NCBI GenBank assembly: GCA_013397455.1
Contig: VYZB01000334.1
Coordinates: 787,986-851,985 of the forward strand
Direction of reading: 5' to 3'
DNA length: 64,000 nt
From: Crotophaga sulcirostris
Taxonomy: Eukaryota > Chordata > Aves > Cuculiformes > Crotophagidae
In this document: positions 37,501-52,500 of the stretch, piece by piece
Layout: every line of letters starts with the position of its first letter
How positions within the stretch are numbered: position 1 is the stretch's first letter
The notes under the pieces: model-generated
Seen by the model: the letters and a program-made list of their open reading frames with translations, nothing else
What the model was told of the DNA's origin: nothing
Databases searched by the model: none
Made by a program: the position numbers and the translations under genes

Positions 37501-40500
37501 AAGTCAGCTATCCAGAAAGAAAAGGAAAGTCTGAAAAAATGATAGTTATTAAATATCTAATTTACCAGGTAGAAGTATAAGAGCAGAAAATGTATGCAGA
37601 GATCGTCTAGAAAAGACTATCATTCTGTTCACTAAAGTGGTAAGTAAATTCTCTGTTCAGTTACTGGACAGTTTACCATTTTGAAGGAGCAGTCCTCGTT
37701 CAGGTATGTACATTCCTTAAAGTCAGTAGGTTTCAGACCTTGTAACAAAATTGAAGGTACTGCACCTTAAAACTTCTTTGTTATGAAGTATATTTTTGCA
37801 ACTTTTTTAAAGAAAAGGGTATCTGTTTTTGTGATGCTAACATAAATTGCGGGAGTAAAGAATACATTTCCGTAGTTCAAACAAAAATGAATGCATTCTA
37901 TAAGTAAAGTATTTAGCTGGGATTTTGCTCAAAAAAGAATTCTGGAAGGCTTACTAGGACATTGATATCAGTATTGATGAATAAAGAAGACAAAATCTTT
38001 TCATTCTGTCTTTTTATAAGTGCTTAATTAAATTGCTATTTCTAAGGCCCTATTAGTTCTGTTGAATGACCAGCCACTTTTAGTTTATGGAAAGAAAATT
38101 AACAAAAAAATTCTTTGACATTTGTGTTATATAACACATTCGGAGTTTTCAGCTAACTCTATGCAACCATTAGTTGTAGATCAAAAGTTAATTTTGGCAT
38201 TGTCTCTTGCTCAGTTTTAAAAAGATGTAAAGCCTACAGAATTCCTATTGTTTTCAGATTCTATTTTGAGGTCATGGATCTTATTTAAATATTCTGACTG
38301 ATTGTCAGAAATGGGAAGCATGTGCCGGCTTCATGAAAATTGAAGGTGCTGTGACCCAACATTCTGAGTTTTTGCCGTGGTACTTCTTACTTTGAACTAA
38401 CAAGCAAAGTATTTCAGGCATGCATCTTATTTTATAGACCTGAAGAGAAAATTAAACTTTATTAACAGGTAATATACCACCCGTAGAAATTCAGATGCGA
38501 GAGTTTAGGTTTAGACATTTTATTTCAACAGTAAAGAAGATCACCAGAATTGGCTAGTGTGTTCTGTACCACTGGTTGGAAAAGCTCAGCTGAAGAAGCA
38601 AGTCTTGTACTGCAGTGGAGAGGGAGAAAAAAAGAATACAAAGTTATTTCCGTCATGTCTCTTTTACTTACGGTGTTTCTAATATAGATGAATTTTCTGC
38701 TGAAATATTCTGGGATTTTAAGTGTGGCTGACAGGTTTTATGTACTGTGTTAGTAAGCTGGTGTAGTTGAAAATGGATATTGTTCCTTAAACTTAAAAGT
38801 AATTTTGAATGTGAATCAAGAATTTCAGAGCAAAATAATGCTTCATTAACCATTGATCCCAATCTCTTCCTTTAATTCCTCTCTGGATTCAGTTTTGTTT
38901 TCTATAATTTTATACAAATAGGAACTTGTTTTTGACAGCTTGTTTATGAAAGCATTTAATGAAAAGACTTGCACAAAAAGTCGTTTGATTTCTTTCTCAC
39001 TCTTCTGCTTCCGTCACTTTTAGCTTTTGGACTTCCTGGATCAACATCCTTTTTCATTCATCCCTTTGATTCAGAGGTCATTGGAGTTCGCTGTAAGCTA
39101 TGTTTTCACAGAGGCTGGTGAAGGAATTGCATTTGAGCGCTTTATTGTGCAGTGCATGAATCTCGTGAAGATGATTGTAAAAAATTATGCATATAAGCCA
39201 TCCAAAAATGTTGAAGGTACTGCTGCTGTTTACTGAAAACATTTTTATATCTTGAGAAACACTTTGCTAGTTGTTCCCAACACTTCCTTTAAGACATTCT
39301 TTTGAAACACTTAACGCTTTAATTGTTAGTATGCTTCTGCCTCTCTATTGATAATCCTTATTTTGATTCTTAAAATTTTTATATATATAGAAATTGACGT
39401 GCTGAAGTAATTTCAAATCCATAAGGAGCATGAATATCTTTGTTGATTGTTTTATTTTTCACTGGACTGATTTTATGAAGTACTGAGGTATGGCGTTTGA
39501 TTTGCTTTCATCAAATGGTTTCATGCATTTTTCCCATGAAAAATGTTTGATAAAATGGGGTGTTTGCTGTAATTAAGTCGTACTGGCACTCTGTTTTTCT
39601 TTTTTCTTTTTTTCCCCTGAGGACAAGAATTTTTGATCAAAGCCACTTAATTATCATTTGTAATTGTCTGTGTTTTATTTCAGATAGCAGTCCTGAAACT
39701 CTTGAAGCGCATAAGATAAAGACAGCATTTTTCACATATCCAACACTAATGGAAATATGTAGGAGATTAGTCACTCACTATTTCCTACTGACAAAGGAAG
39801 AATTAATGATGTGGGAAGAGGACCCAGAAGGCTTCAGTAAGAACTGTGTTGTATAGTTGGTTGCAGTTTATTTAGATATTTGTAAAAGAGTTTCATATCC
39901 AATTGACTCCACAAATTACTCACTGCAATACTGGCTGTTTTTTGTTTTCTGCACTCTTGTTACATGGACAGATATTCCCTCTGGAGATTGTTTTCATCAC
40001 AAGAGATTTCTCAGTAGTCTGTAGTATTCACATATCTAAATACTAAACTATATTATTTCAAGTATGCTTCAAATAATTTTTCCTTTCTTTTTGTGAAATA
40101 ATAGCTGTAGAAGAGACAGGAGGAGATTCTTGGAAGTACAGTCTCAGAGTAAGTGTTTCATTTTGAAAGAAATCCATTTGATGTTTTTATATACATTTCT
40201 CGATAGCCTTATAAGCAAGAGAAATGATGTTTAATAGAAAGATAAGCTCATGCTTTTAAAAGAAATCTGTAGAGGAATTTTATTACCATTAGTATAACTT
40301 AACTTTTTTCATTTATCAATGTTCTAAATGTGTTGAAATACACTGAGGATTACTCACTTCATGTTGTAGGGGGGCAGTAAGTGTAGTTTTGCTTCAGCAT
40401 TTGTATTGTGGTAGTATCTGATGATTATTAAATCCAGCAGAAGGTGTCTCTTCATTAAACTGATAACTGATATTGACACTTACGACTTTGTTAGTAGATG

Positions 40501-43500
40501 TGACGAATGAAGAAAGTTGGAGATGCATCTATATTAGCATTTTAGTTCAGGTCAAAATTATGCTGCTGTAGTGAATTTCTCAAGAACTGGTGCTGTGATT
40601 TGCTTTTCAGGGAGATCTCAAAGTTTATTTACTGGGTTACTTTGATTTTAAAACTAAAAAACCCAGCCCTGAGCTTCTAGTGTGCTCCAAAATGGGTATT
40701 CAGTCCAATGGCTCAACTAGAGCTAATCCAAAAAGAATTGTGACATACCTATCGTGTGGTCACTGGCTTCTCAATGCCAGCTGGTTTAGTCCACATATTC
40801 ATTGTTCTGCAGCAGAACTGGCTGATACAGATACAACTATCAAAATCTTAGTAGAGTTTAGTATAGTAAGAAGAGTGCCTTTATTTTGATTGGTTCTAAA
40901 ACAGATCTTTTAATTTTTCAGCCATGCACAGAAGTTCTTTTTATTGATATTTTCCATGAATATAATCAGACTCTTACCCCTGTGCTTTTAGAAATGGTTC
41001 ACAGTCTACAAGGTAAGTTCGTTAAAAAAAAAAAGGACCTGTAAAATGTAGAATTCATTACATTCACTTCTGTTAATTGTTAAACAGTTATACCTTGTGA
41101 TAGCCACTTTTATATAGTGTATTCATTCTGTGCTTTTTAGAAGAATATGTTAATATTTTAGAATTATTTCTAAACCTACCATAAGGAAAATGCTACGTGT
41201 ATAAAGGAAGAGGAAATCCTAAGGATTCTTGCCTTTTCATAATAACTACTTTAGATGACTGTCAAAGGTTGGGGCATTTCTGCTTCCATGAGTTTTGAGG
41301 CCTTCTTGAGAATGATCAACAGTAAATTACATCAATAAATTCTCTAGGTTGTTTTTTATTGGGATCTTTTGTTCAAATGTTGCAAGGCAGTTTATGGTAA
41401 TTCTGCCATGTCTCTGCAAAAATCTTGGGAAAAAATACCCTTTAAAAGAAGTTCAAGTTATGCTGTCATTTTGGAGAGTTGAGAGAACTTTGCAAATTTG
41501 AAGAATCTGTTTTAAAAATTTAATGTTCTTTCTATATGAAGACTGAAGTCTATATGAAGACTGAAGTCTTCATAGACTCAGGAATGACTGAAGTTTTCTT
41601 TGCCCCCTAAACTGAGTGGCCATGAAAGACCAGCTGCCACTCTTTTCCCTGTCATTTCAGCTTAGGTGGTTTTCCCAGTTTGTATCTCACCTGATGTACA
41701 ATATTTTATGTTGGAACTTATCAGAATGGATCAGTACATTCCACTAAATAGAAAGTAATACTCAGATTCCAAGAGTGTTTTTTGACTCCACATCCAAAAT
41801 TTCTTCAAAAAAATACTTTGTGTACATAAGTTTGAGGATGGCTTGCTATGCTGTGATACTGGGAATTGTAAAATATTCCTTACAACAGAGTTGTCAGATA
41901 GGAAGTTAATACTTCCATGCTAAAAGGTGCACATACACTTTTTTTTTTGGCTCCTAAAGCCTCTGGTAGCCATTTCTGGATATTAAGAGTTTCTGTTGTA
42001 GTAGATGATATTAACAATTCCTTCATTCTTAGGATTTGGGAAAATACTTATACATTGTATAATGTACACATGTACACATACATGAAGTATATAGGAAACA
42101 CATGTAGGACTCTGAAAGTAGTACCACATGATCAACAATCTTCGGCAATTTGTAGGGCTTGAGTCTGTTCATTTAAATACATGCTTCTGGCTTAATTGTA
42201 TGTTGCTGTTAAAAATATGCAGCTCTGATGAAGCCAGTCAAAAATAGCATATGGAAGCAGAGATTTGATTTTAGTATATTGACCAAAGAAAGTACTGAAA
42301 ATGCTTCATTCACAAGTGCAAATATTTAAAAAACAAAGCCGTCTTAATTCAAAGCATACTTATTTAAAGTGTAAAAGTGCAGAATTGATTGCATTCTTTT
42401 AGTCACACTTTTTTTTTTAATTTGTCTTGCAGGATCTACCAATGTGGAAGATACTAGTGCTATACTGATTAAAGATGCTGGTACATTAAATATTACTTTA
42501 CCTTTGAAGTAACAGAGGTGCTTTTGTGTTTGTGCTTGACTTCATAAAATTGTATGAAGAATTTGCAAGATTTATTTCTTAAAGCATTTGGAAAGTAGGA
42601 CCTAAATTCTGTTTTTCCTTGCACTTGATGTCAGTTTCCACTTCTCAAAATGCTCCTGTAAAACTATGGTGCTTTTTTCATCTTTTTTTTTTTTGTGAAA
42701 CAAACCCTTAGTCAATCTGTCTTACAGTCCTGTCCTTTCCTCTTTGCAAATAAGTGAGCTGCAGTGTTTCCATGGAGGTACTCTGTTTAACAAGGAAAGA
42801 GATTTTATGACAAAAGGGAATTGTCTGAGATCTCTGATGGAACCATTCTTGATGTCAGAATAAGACTTTCATTATTTTTATGACTTTTAACTGTTTTCAA
42901 GAGTCTGAATTTTCTTGTACAACACATTTCTTCTACTAGAATTTCCTCAAGATTTCCCTTCACCATGATCTGATAATAGCTTTATTCAGAAAATTATGCT
43001 CTAGTTATGTTTTCTTTATTATGTTCAGGTTATAAAAAATGGGGTTTTTTAAAATGTAAATTAGACTGATTATTTAGTATTAAAAATTAAAGCAAACAGT
43101 AAACATAACTTGTTTTTTCCCAGTGTATAATGCTGTTGGACTGGCTGCTTATGAACTATTTGATAGTGTGGATTTCGATCAGTGGTTTAGAAATCAACTC
43201 TTAGCAGAACTACAGGTTTCTGATGACAGGTAAACACCTTGGTTTGTTATGCCTTCACCATTTAAATTTGAACTGTTGAAACAAATCTGGGTAGGATATA
43301 GTGTCTAATATTTTCAGACTTGAACAATACTCAGAATTTAAACTAAATAAGCAGAGATATGAAAGGCATATAGATAACTGATACAGTCGCAGAAGTGACA
43401 GTGTTTCTAACAGTTCGTGTTAATGCTTAAATTACTGTGTGGTAGATACTTCCAGGATTCTGTAAAAATGTTATGTCTGTCCTCTTGCATGTATTTGACT

Positions 43501-46500
43501 AAACTTGCTCAGCACAACCACCTTTGCTCATTTTCAAGAAAGATATTTTGGCCACTTGAGACCCCAGAGCCTTTTAGGCACCAAAGTCCAACTGAAATCT
43601 GTGGAAATAATCTCTGTAAAACTGTAATTTAGCCAAAGCAGTGTTTGTTATTCAATACTGACGCAAGACCTCTGTAGCACACTTCAGTTAATTTTGCCAG
43701 TAATAAAGTGGGGAAGTAAGGATTTGTGTTGTGCTGTACAGTGTGAATGGTTACAGCCTGGTTCTACTTAGAGTATTATATAGCCCTGCTGTGCGGTTTC
43801 CTACCTGACAAGGTCCCCTTTACTTGGATGGCCTTCACGTGAATACCTTTGGTTTGTTTAGTGGATCTAATTGGGCATTTTGAAAGATCAGTTTTGCCAT
43901 CTCAGTACAGACTGAGCTGTCCATCTCTACAAGTGACTAGAAGACAGTTTTCCTCAAACTGTTGCTGTTCCCTCAGGGGAGGGACAGTAACTGCTATTGT
44001 ATATGCAACTCTGAATAAGCATGTCCCATTTTTCTCATTAGAGTCATTAGCAGTGACCCTGATGTCCTTTGAAGAATTTTACTCTTTTTTTTCTTCTGCA
44101 TTTGCAATTCACCTTACCAGGTATAATTGCTATCTGAAATATAAACTGTTTTGTTTGCTGTTACCATTAGGAGCTACTATAAATTGATTTTCCATAATGA
44201 GTTGCTAGCCAGCTTTTGTTATTTCCAAGTGCCAGTTATAAACACTTCCTTTGACAAATACAGCTCAGTTTCATGTAGAGTGGAAGATCCTGCTAAACTT
44301 ACAAATATATAAGCTTCTTTTCATTACACTGTAGTTTTTTAAAAAATGAATTATTTACTTTTTAGTATATAACATTACTTCAGGGTCATATAATAGGCAC
44401 CACAGTTGTTTACCTAGTGTCTCCTAATGTTTTTATTCTTTTTCTCATTAGTATTTTTTTGTATCTCCACTTCATCTTCTTGTCTACCAGTGGACAAGTA
44501 CTCTAATGATTGGGCTAAATGTCAGAAGAGCAGAAAGAAATGAGATATCTCATGTATATGATTATTCTTTGTTCTTCATAGTATCGCAATATCACAGTAT
44601 CACAAGGTTGGAAAGGACCTCTGAGATCATCAAGTCCAACCTATAACCCAACACTAACACCAACCCATCGTCTAAACCATGGCACTGAGTGCCTCATCCA
44701 GTTCTTGTGCCACACAAGCACCAGTCTCTGAGTAAAACTGCCATGGTATTTATAAAACATGCTGGCTTTGGCATTTTTATGCTATCTGCTCATATAGCAT
44801 AAGTAAAACTGATGAATCTTCTACAGTTGATGTAGTTGTATTTACAGTAGGGAAGACAGCCACTCTAACCATTTGTTTGGCATTTGTGGTATCCCAGGAT
44901 GAAATTCCTGTGGGGACTACTTGTAGTAGAATTCATCCAGAAGTTCAAAGCTTTGTTTCCTTCAACTGCTTGTGCCAAGCATCACCGGGGACCACCATGG
45001 CAATATGGGAGACAGTGTTAGTAGTTTGAGTGGAGTGTTGCTTTAACGACAGCCTCAGAAGTACATGTGCAGTTCAGGTAAAACAGGGTGAAGGATATAT
45101 TCTGCTGTCCTACAGAATATCCCGTGGCCATTGGCATGCTTATTCACATTTGTAAAGACAAACAAACGTGTTGCCAGCAGTGACTGTAGAGTTTGCTGTA
45201 TTTTATTTTCTTAGACTGTTTTCTTGTCTGTTGATAGTGAGACTCTCAACCATGACCGTAGCAGTATGAGCAATATGAGATTAGTGAAGAAATATTACTG
45301 CGTTGCCAAATGTACCACTTGCCATAATGTTTAGTTTTGTACCGAGTAAGAAGAGACTTTTCCATAATAAGAAAATAGTTTACTGAATACAGTCTTTTGC
45401 AATAATTCAATCTTAAAGAGCTTTTCCTACTGAGATGGTGTTGGTAAGACAGTTAGTACTTTGATCTCAAGTAAGATACTTCTGACTTGAATTTCTGAAT
45501 GCTTTCCAGACTGGTTAAAGTTATCGTCCTGTGAGTATTGCAATAGAAGTTGCCTTATTTTGGAATATGGTTGTCATTCTTCCCATGTGAGCTTTAGGGC
45601 AGCAGACTCAGTCTGTTTAGGCTTAGTGTGTGCTCTTAGAGTAAAAGCCCGACTGTATTCCAGTCTGTATACATGCTAGTTTCACAGCTTTCATGTTCTC
45701 TGAAGGTGTGCTTTGTTAGTTATCTCACAGTTATAGGAGTGTTTCATAAATTACATTTATTAAATATAAAGGATCCTCAGTAACTTTAAATTGCTGTCTT
45801 GATGGCTTGCAAAGCAGAAGTTAATAAAATGAAAAATGTTTAGGATAACAAAGAAAAATAGTTTGTTACTTAAAAATCTGTGAGTAGTGTTCATCTTGCC
45901 TAACTTCAGCTGTTTGCAAGTTACATTTAAAACTGAACTACTCTTCCTCATCAGACCTGCTATTTTTCTCCACTGATTATAAAAGTTGGAATGTTTTTCG
46001 TGACCATTATGTTAAGCAATTCAGCTTATTGTTCTGGTTACTTCTTCCTGTTGACTTTAAAGCTGTTTGGTTTGTGCCTTCATTGTGGCAATGATGCAAG
46101 ATAAGGTAATGTCAGTTCTTTGAGAATACTTTTAGACTGATGACGTGAAACACTAGCTTTGCTGTAATGCAGTACTTGTGTTTGCATTTTTAAATTGTAT
46201 CTGACCTAAAATTTTGAGCATAAAAAGGGTGTCAAGGAAATTACTGAAAAATATGGTGAAAGCACTAGATGTCATGATGGTAGTATTAAATGTATAATTT
46301 ATTTTTAATTTCTTTTATTGATATACAATGTTTAGAATAAAGTGTATCACTAGTGAGGTCTTCAAGAGTCAATCATGTAAGATGAAAGTTATCTTTTTCA
46401 GAGTAAGCTTGTGTTTCCTGATCCTTACAGTGAAGAATTTTGAAAAAGATCTCTACATTAAAGTTCTAAAATTGGACTTGACAGTATTTAGTATTTAGTA

Positions 46501-49500
46501 TTACATTAGTATTTTAATAATTATTCTGGGAATAACGTTTTCGTAGTGATTCTTAGATTTCTTTTTCATCAAAGTATTCTATAACAGCAAGTTTAATGAG
46601 TTAATGATTAAAATTTTCCCCCCCACACTTTTAAAGATATAAACCAATACGTCGGCGAGTAATATGGCTGATTGGACAATGGATTTCTGTAAAATTCAAA
46701 TCAGACTTGAGACCTATGTTGTATGAGGCAATTCGTAACTTGCTTCACGACCAGGACTTAGTGGTAAGTATAAATAAGTAATGTTTTGGATTACACATTT
46801 GTTCTGTATACTCAGGTGAAATATTAGTACCATACCTTTTTTAAACTTGATGGAGAACTTCATAATGTCACACCTTGAAGTCTGCTGCAAGAGAAAATCT
46901 GTTAGGAAGTGGTGAGAGATGTTGAACAATAAGGTCATCGACATGAAACAAGATCATGAGATATTCTCTAGGTGATGACCTCTGTGGGTAAACGAATTGA
47001 AATAACAACATTCAGGTTTTTAAGAAGAAAGTTGTGAAACATCTTGAGATAAATAATTTTCTACACTTCATGTAGGTAAAAAAAGATTATTCTGTTACTA
47101 GTCTCTGCAGTATTGTGTTGCCACACTATGAAAACAACAGAGTACAATTAGCATAAAAGCTCGAACTCTTGAAAATCCAGTTTTACTTAATCTATTAAAC
47201 CAAGTAAGGTGACAAATGATTAGTAGTAATTAACGAGTTAACAGTATCAGCTTTAAAGACATTGCATCTAATCATTACCAAAAGAAAAGAAGCGCAGCAA
47301 TTAGAAGAGTTGCATCACCAATTGTTTTTTCATCATCATGAAAATCAGATCGGAAGAGCTTAGCAGTTGGGAAAAGAGATGACAACAATTACATAGAAGA
47401 ACTACATCACCAATTACCCTTTTATACTCATCATCTAGACCCACAGTCGCTGGGGAACCCCTTCTGCAGCAAAGATCTGGAGGGCCAGATCCTTGAACAG
47501 CTGGGAAGACCACGTGGCATGTCTACCTGTGGTAGAGGCTTCCTGAGGTCATTGCAAGAGGGTCCAGCTTTTATATAATTAATTTAACATCTTATATCAT
47601 TCTAAAAGCGGGAACTCTGGTTTCAGCTGCTTCGTTGCCCCTGTCTCCTGGAGTCTGGCCAAAACTACAGAAGAAACAAGGCAGGCAGCTGGATTTTTTT
47701 AAACAAACAGACCTATAACAAATAAACTTAGCTGGTTTTTTGTGACAGTCTTAACAGTTATTTCTGTGACTTCAGACATCTTTAGCAGAGCAGGATTTGT
47801 TTACAGTTAGTGCTTTCTGAGCATCTGGACATCCGCCAGGGAAGAACATGCTAACTTACTGAGTTTATTTGATTCTGTGCTTTTTGGATGACAGCAAGCC
47901 ATGAGATAATCCCAAGTTATACTCCTTCTCTATTGCAAGAGTTTTTATCACAGGCTCTGTGTCATCTTGTTTAGTTCTTTCTTGACATTTATGATGGTTC
48001 TGCCTGAGTGAAGGATAGCAAATAAAAATGTTTGAGGTGAACTAACTACATTTCTTAAAAGATGACAGAAGACATGGAATGATTCAATGGCCAAAACAAC
48101 CGGTTAGATATTGTCAGATATTATACTGATAAAATGTTTAATGGACGTATGCATAATGCTTCTTGGCTTTTGTCTTTCAGGTCCGTATTGAGACAGCTAC
48201 AACACTGAAGTTAAATATCCTTTTGTTGGCAAAGGTGTTTGATTAGTACTTAATTCAGAGTTACTGGAGAAGAAACAGTTTTAAACTCACACAAAAATTA
48301 CAATGTGAAGAATGTGGTAGTATCCATGGAATAGTTGCTTATTTGAGTCTTATATCTATCTGCAATCTGTATTATTTTTCCTTAACGGTTGTTTACCTGT
48401 AGATGACTTCGAGTTCAGAACTGATCAGTTCTTACCGGTAAGAGTATTTATGTGGATGTATTCTGATGAGCAGATAGATCCATAGAGGAAAGCAGGAAAA
48501 AAACAATTTCCAATTTCGTTTTAAGCCACTCAATTTAGTAATCTTTGTATGTGTGTATTCTTTAGTTTTTTAGTCTTTATAAGCTAAAACACGTAAAGAC
48601 ACGTTGCTGCTAAGGTTGCTAGTGTGCAATATACAGATGGGCAATTCAAAACCTTTTAATATTATGACTATTACAATTTCTTAGTGTTGTGTTTAGTACT
48701 ATATGTGCCGTGGGTTACCAGTTGCTAACTTTCATGCTATGGCAATGTGAATGCTATCTTTAACAAATAAATGTCCTCATCAATGTTACTTTCCAGTAGG
48801 CCTGTTTCACACAGTAAATTTCAATGAGCTATTTCACACAAATATGAAATAAGTGTGTGGCTAAAATAACACCTTAAAAATGCATACTTTCCTGATCTCT
48901 TATATTTGTGCGCTTTCCAAATGGATGTTACTGTTGTCATTAAGTAAATAATGAAATGTTAGCTATAAATATAAGAGAAATTTATTTTGATCACTCAGAT
49001 TTAGCAGGTGCTTTTTTTCCACATTTGATTATGACTATCCTGTTAATTGCAACTCTTGGGAACAAACAAAACAAAAATGCAGAGTGCATCTACACTCTAA
49101 ACACTGGAATTGTTTAAGATGTCTTTTTCAGTTCAATATCTAAATTTTATTTGCTGACCCAGAAGCTGAAAGACTGCATGTTTACATTGACCCTAACAAA
49201 GTGCTCCTTGTGGAGAGACAGCCTCCAGCTTTATAGTATTTCATCTGTGAAGTTACGTTTATACTTACCCGAATATGAAAAGTATATATGTTCAAACCAG
49301 TTCATGTTACCAGTGTATTTTTGATGGTTGAATCTATGTTTGTTTTTATTTCTTTTAGTATCTGGAATCCATGTTTACACTGCTCTTCCAGCTGCTTCAG
49401 GAAGTAACACAGTGTGACACCAAAATGCATGTTCTTCATGTCCTATCTTGTGTGATTGAAAGGGTCAATGTGCAGGTATGTTTTTATAGACTTTAGTGTT

Positions 49501-52500
49501 AGCTTTATACTAAGAACATGGAGGAGGACTTCATGTTTTTGTCATATACAAAAATAGTAGAAAGATGTCATCAGCTAATAGACTAGTTATTGTTGTGGTA
49601 GCTAATTGCATGATTTGTGTTCCTTGGTTCTCTTGACAGTTTTCTGTTATCATATTTTCTGTGTAAAATCTTTTTGCTTAGTTACTGCTTCTTTATTTAC
49701 TGTGTATTTTTGTATCGACTCATCTTTTAGAATGCAGGAAAGCTTCTCTGCTTAATGTTAAGGCATTTATTGCGATTTTCTTTGTTTCCACTTTTGATTC
49801 TAATTGTCTCGTCTTACATCTGAACTAGTAATTTTTTAGATCTTATATATTAAAAGAGACATTTGGGGAGTCAAAATGCTTCACGCTGCTAGGGACTGTG
49901 CAGTTAGATTTGCAGTCTGTTGTTAGCACTGATAGGGATTATGAATACCTATACAGTGCTCTCTTTAACTGTATGAAGTGTTTCAAGGTTGGATTATGAA
50001 TTTTCAGTATTTTCTTCTTAGTGTTAAAGTATATTCTTCAGCTTAAACATAAAGAAATTGAAGATGCTTTTGCAGAATTAAAAAATTAACTGCTTTTGTC
50101 TTGGGTTTTTTTTCGGTATTACTGTATTAAGGACAGAGATGATGCATAATTTTGAGTCCTGTCCTCTTTCTACAAGTAATCCTGTCTGAAAGCCAAATAT
50201 GGCTGTCCTTATTGTCCCTTGTAAGAAAAGTCAACATGACAGCAGATTTCCCTGCATTTTAAGAAATGCTAGGCAAACAGCGGAAAAAGAAGTTAATAAA
50301 GAACCTTTGAATTTTTTTAGGGTAATTCCTAATAAAATACTTTAGAAAACAAATAAATTAACCTTTTACTATTTTAGAGCATCTTGGAAAAAATTTAGGT
50401 TGGAACAAACTTCTGGAGGTTACGTAGTCTGACCCCTGCTCAAAGCATGGGTAACTTCAGAAGTTATTTACCTTTTTTTTTCCCCTGGGGCTGTATCTGG
50501 TTGTTTTAAAGGGTGGTGTTGTTTAGGAATCCTGTCTAAATGAAGTATATATTAATATAAAAATATCCCTGGTTATCAATTAAGTACTGTTTGTATTCTA
50601 TTTTTTACTTAAGCCTGATTTGCCATGCACAATTTTTACCGTAGGTAATATATTACTTTTAAACCACTGTGCAGTCAGAAGTGACTTCAGTCACAAGGTA
50701 TGGAATATGGTGTATTAATAAGAGGAAAGACAAGTAAATTAAAGCAAACTCTATATTTTTACTGTGACAAAAGAAAGTCTTAAATATTTCAGAAATTAGG
50801 CTTGGGGTAAATTGATGGCCTTGTTTCACACATTAAGAAATAAATTGTGTTCTGAACTTCAGATACGACCACATGTGGAATGCTTGATTCAGTATTTACC
50901 CCTCCTTTGGAAACAGAGCGAGGAGCACAATATGCTACGATGTGCCATTCTAACCACCTTAATCCATCTTGTCCAGGTAAGGGGTCAGGATCACGTAAAT
51001 ATTGTCAGTATATCCTGCAGTTCTTTCTCGGACATGCCTACATGTTCTGTGTGTGCATGTATATACAGAGAGGCAAGATTAAGGTATATTTTGGTTTAGT
51101 GGGCTGTATCTAAATGGTTTTCAGTATTATAAAAAGTCATGGTTCTCTTGCAGTGAATTAGTTAATCACTAAACTGTTTCGCTTCCAGAGCCTTGTTCAG
51201 TAAAAACAGGCAGATCTGTTTGTGTTCTTGGAGGATTTTGGTTTGGCAGTCTTGGAATTGAACCTTCATTATTAACTTTGTAGTCTAAGTGAAAGAGCTT
51301 CTGTATGTCCCAGCCAGCACTGAGGGAGTTAATCTCTTCTTACAATTGTTTTGTATGGTTCTGACTTGATTTTGGTGTGTAGACACGTCTGTTTCCCTCT
51401 TGCTTTCCATTCAACTCCAGCAATGTGGAATTTCTGTGTTTTTAAATTGTAGGCCAAGATATGTGCCACTGCAAGATTCACTTTGCCTGTTCTTTAAGTT
51501 TGCGTTTTATTTCAGATTAGCATTATGTGTTTAAATCATAACTGCTAGGTTTAATGTCTCTCATTGGCATTGGATTGGCATTGACTAATTGTGGGTCATC
51601 TTTTTTATTTAGAATTCCAACCCTTTTTATTGTTACCATTTTTACCATTACCTTTCTACTGCATAACCTCTAATACCCATTAAGCCCTTTTGCAGTGATT
51701 TCTGCAACTTTTCAGTTTCTCTAGAACTTTCCAATTCCCTCCAATTCACTCTCCATAACACTGGTTCTCTAGACTGTTCACCAGCTTTGTATTTCAATTT
51801 GGACACATTCCAGGAGCTGAATGGCTGTCTTGTACTCGGGGGCCCAGAACTGAACACAGTATTCGAGGTGTGACCTCACCAGCCTCAAGTACAGGCGGAC
51901 AATGACTTCCCTAATCCTGCTGGCCACACCATTTCTGATACCAGCTAGGATGCTGTTAGCCTTCTTGACCACCTGGGCACGCTGCTGGCTCATATTCATC
52001 CGGCTGTTGACCAGGTCTAGGTGCAAAAGCACTGGGCAACTTTCCGGCTATTAATCCCCAAGCCTGTAGCATTGCGTGGGGTGGTTGTGACTCAGGTGCA
52101 GCGCTCAGCACTTGGCCTTGTTGAATCTCATACAGATGGCCTGAGATCCAGCCTGTCCAGATCCCTCTGTAGGCCCTTTCTGCCCTCAGGCAGATCAGTG
52201 CTGTCGCCTAACTTGATGTCATGTGCAACCTTATTAATTTAACTCCATTCACCACAACTCTTTGGCCCTGGGCACCCAGCCAATTCTTTACCCAGCCAAG
52301 AGTACACCTGTGCAAACCATGAGTCGCCAGTTTCTTCAGGAGAATGCTGGGGGAAATAGTGTCAAAGACTACTAAATTCCAGGTAAACAACATCCACAGC
52401 CTTTCCCTCATCCATTAAGAGGGTCATCTTGTCATAGGAGGAGATCAGGTTTGCCGTGTAGGACCTGCCTTTCCTAAACTCGTGGGGGCTGGGCCTGATC

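Noticed and set aside
48231..48402. GT-AG intron using the GTGTTT donor after GGCAAAG
   Set aside because: Joining it to the AG at 48401-48402 reads ATG ACT in the wrong frame or a TGA stop. The AT-AC alternative preserves the conserved protein.
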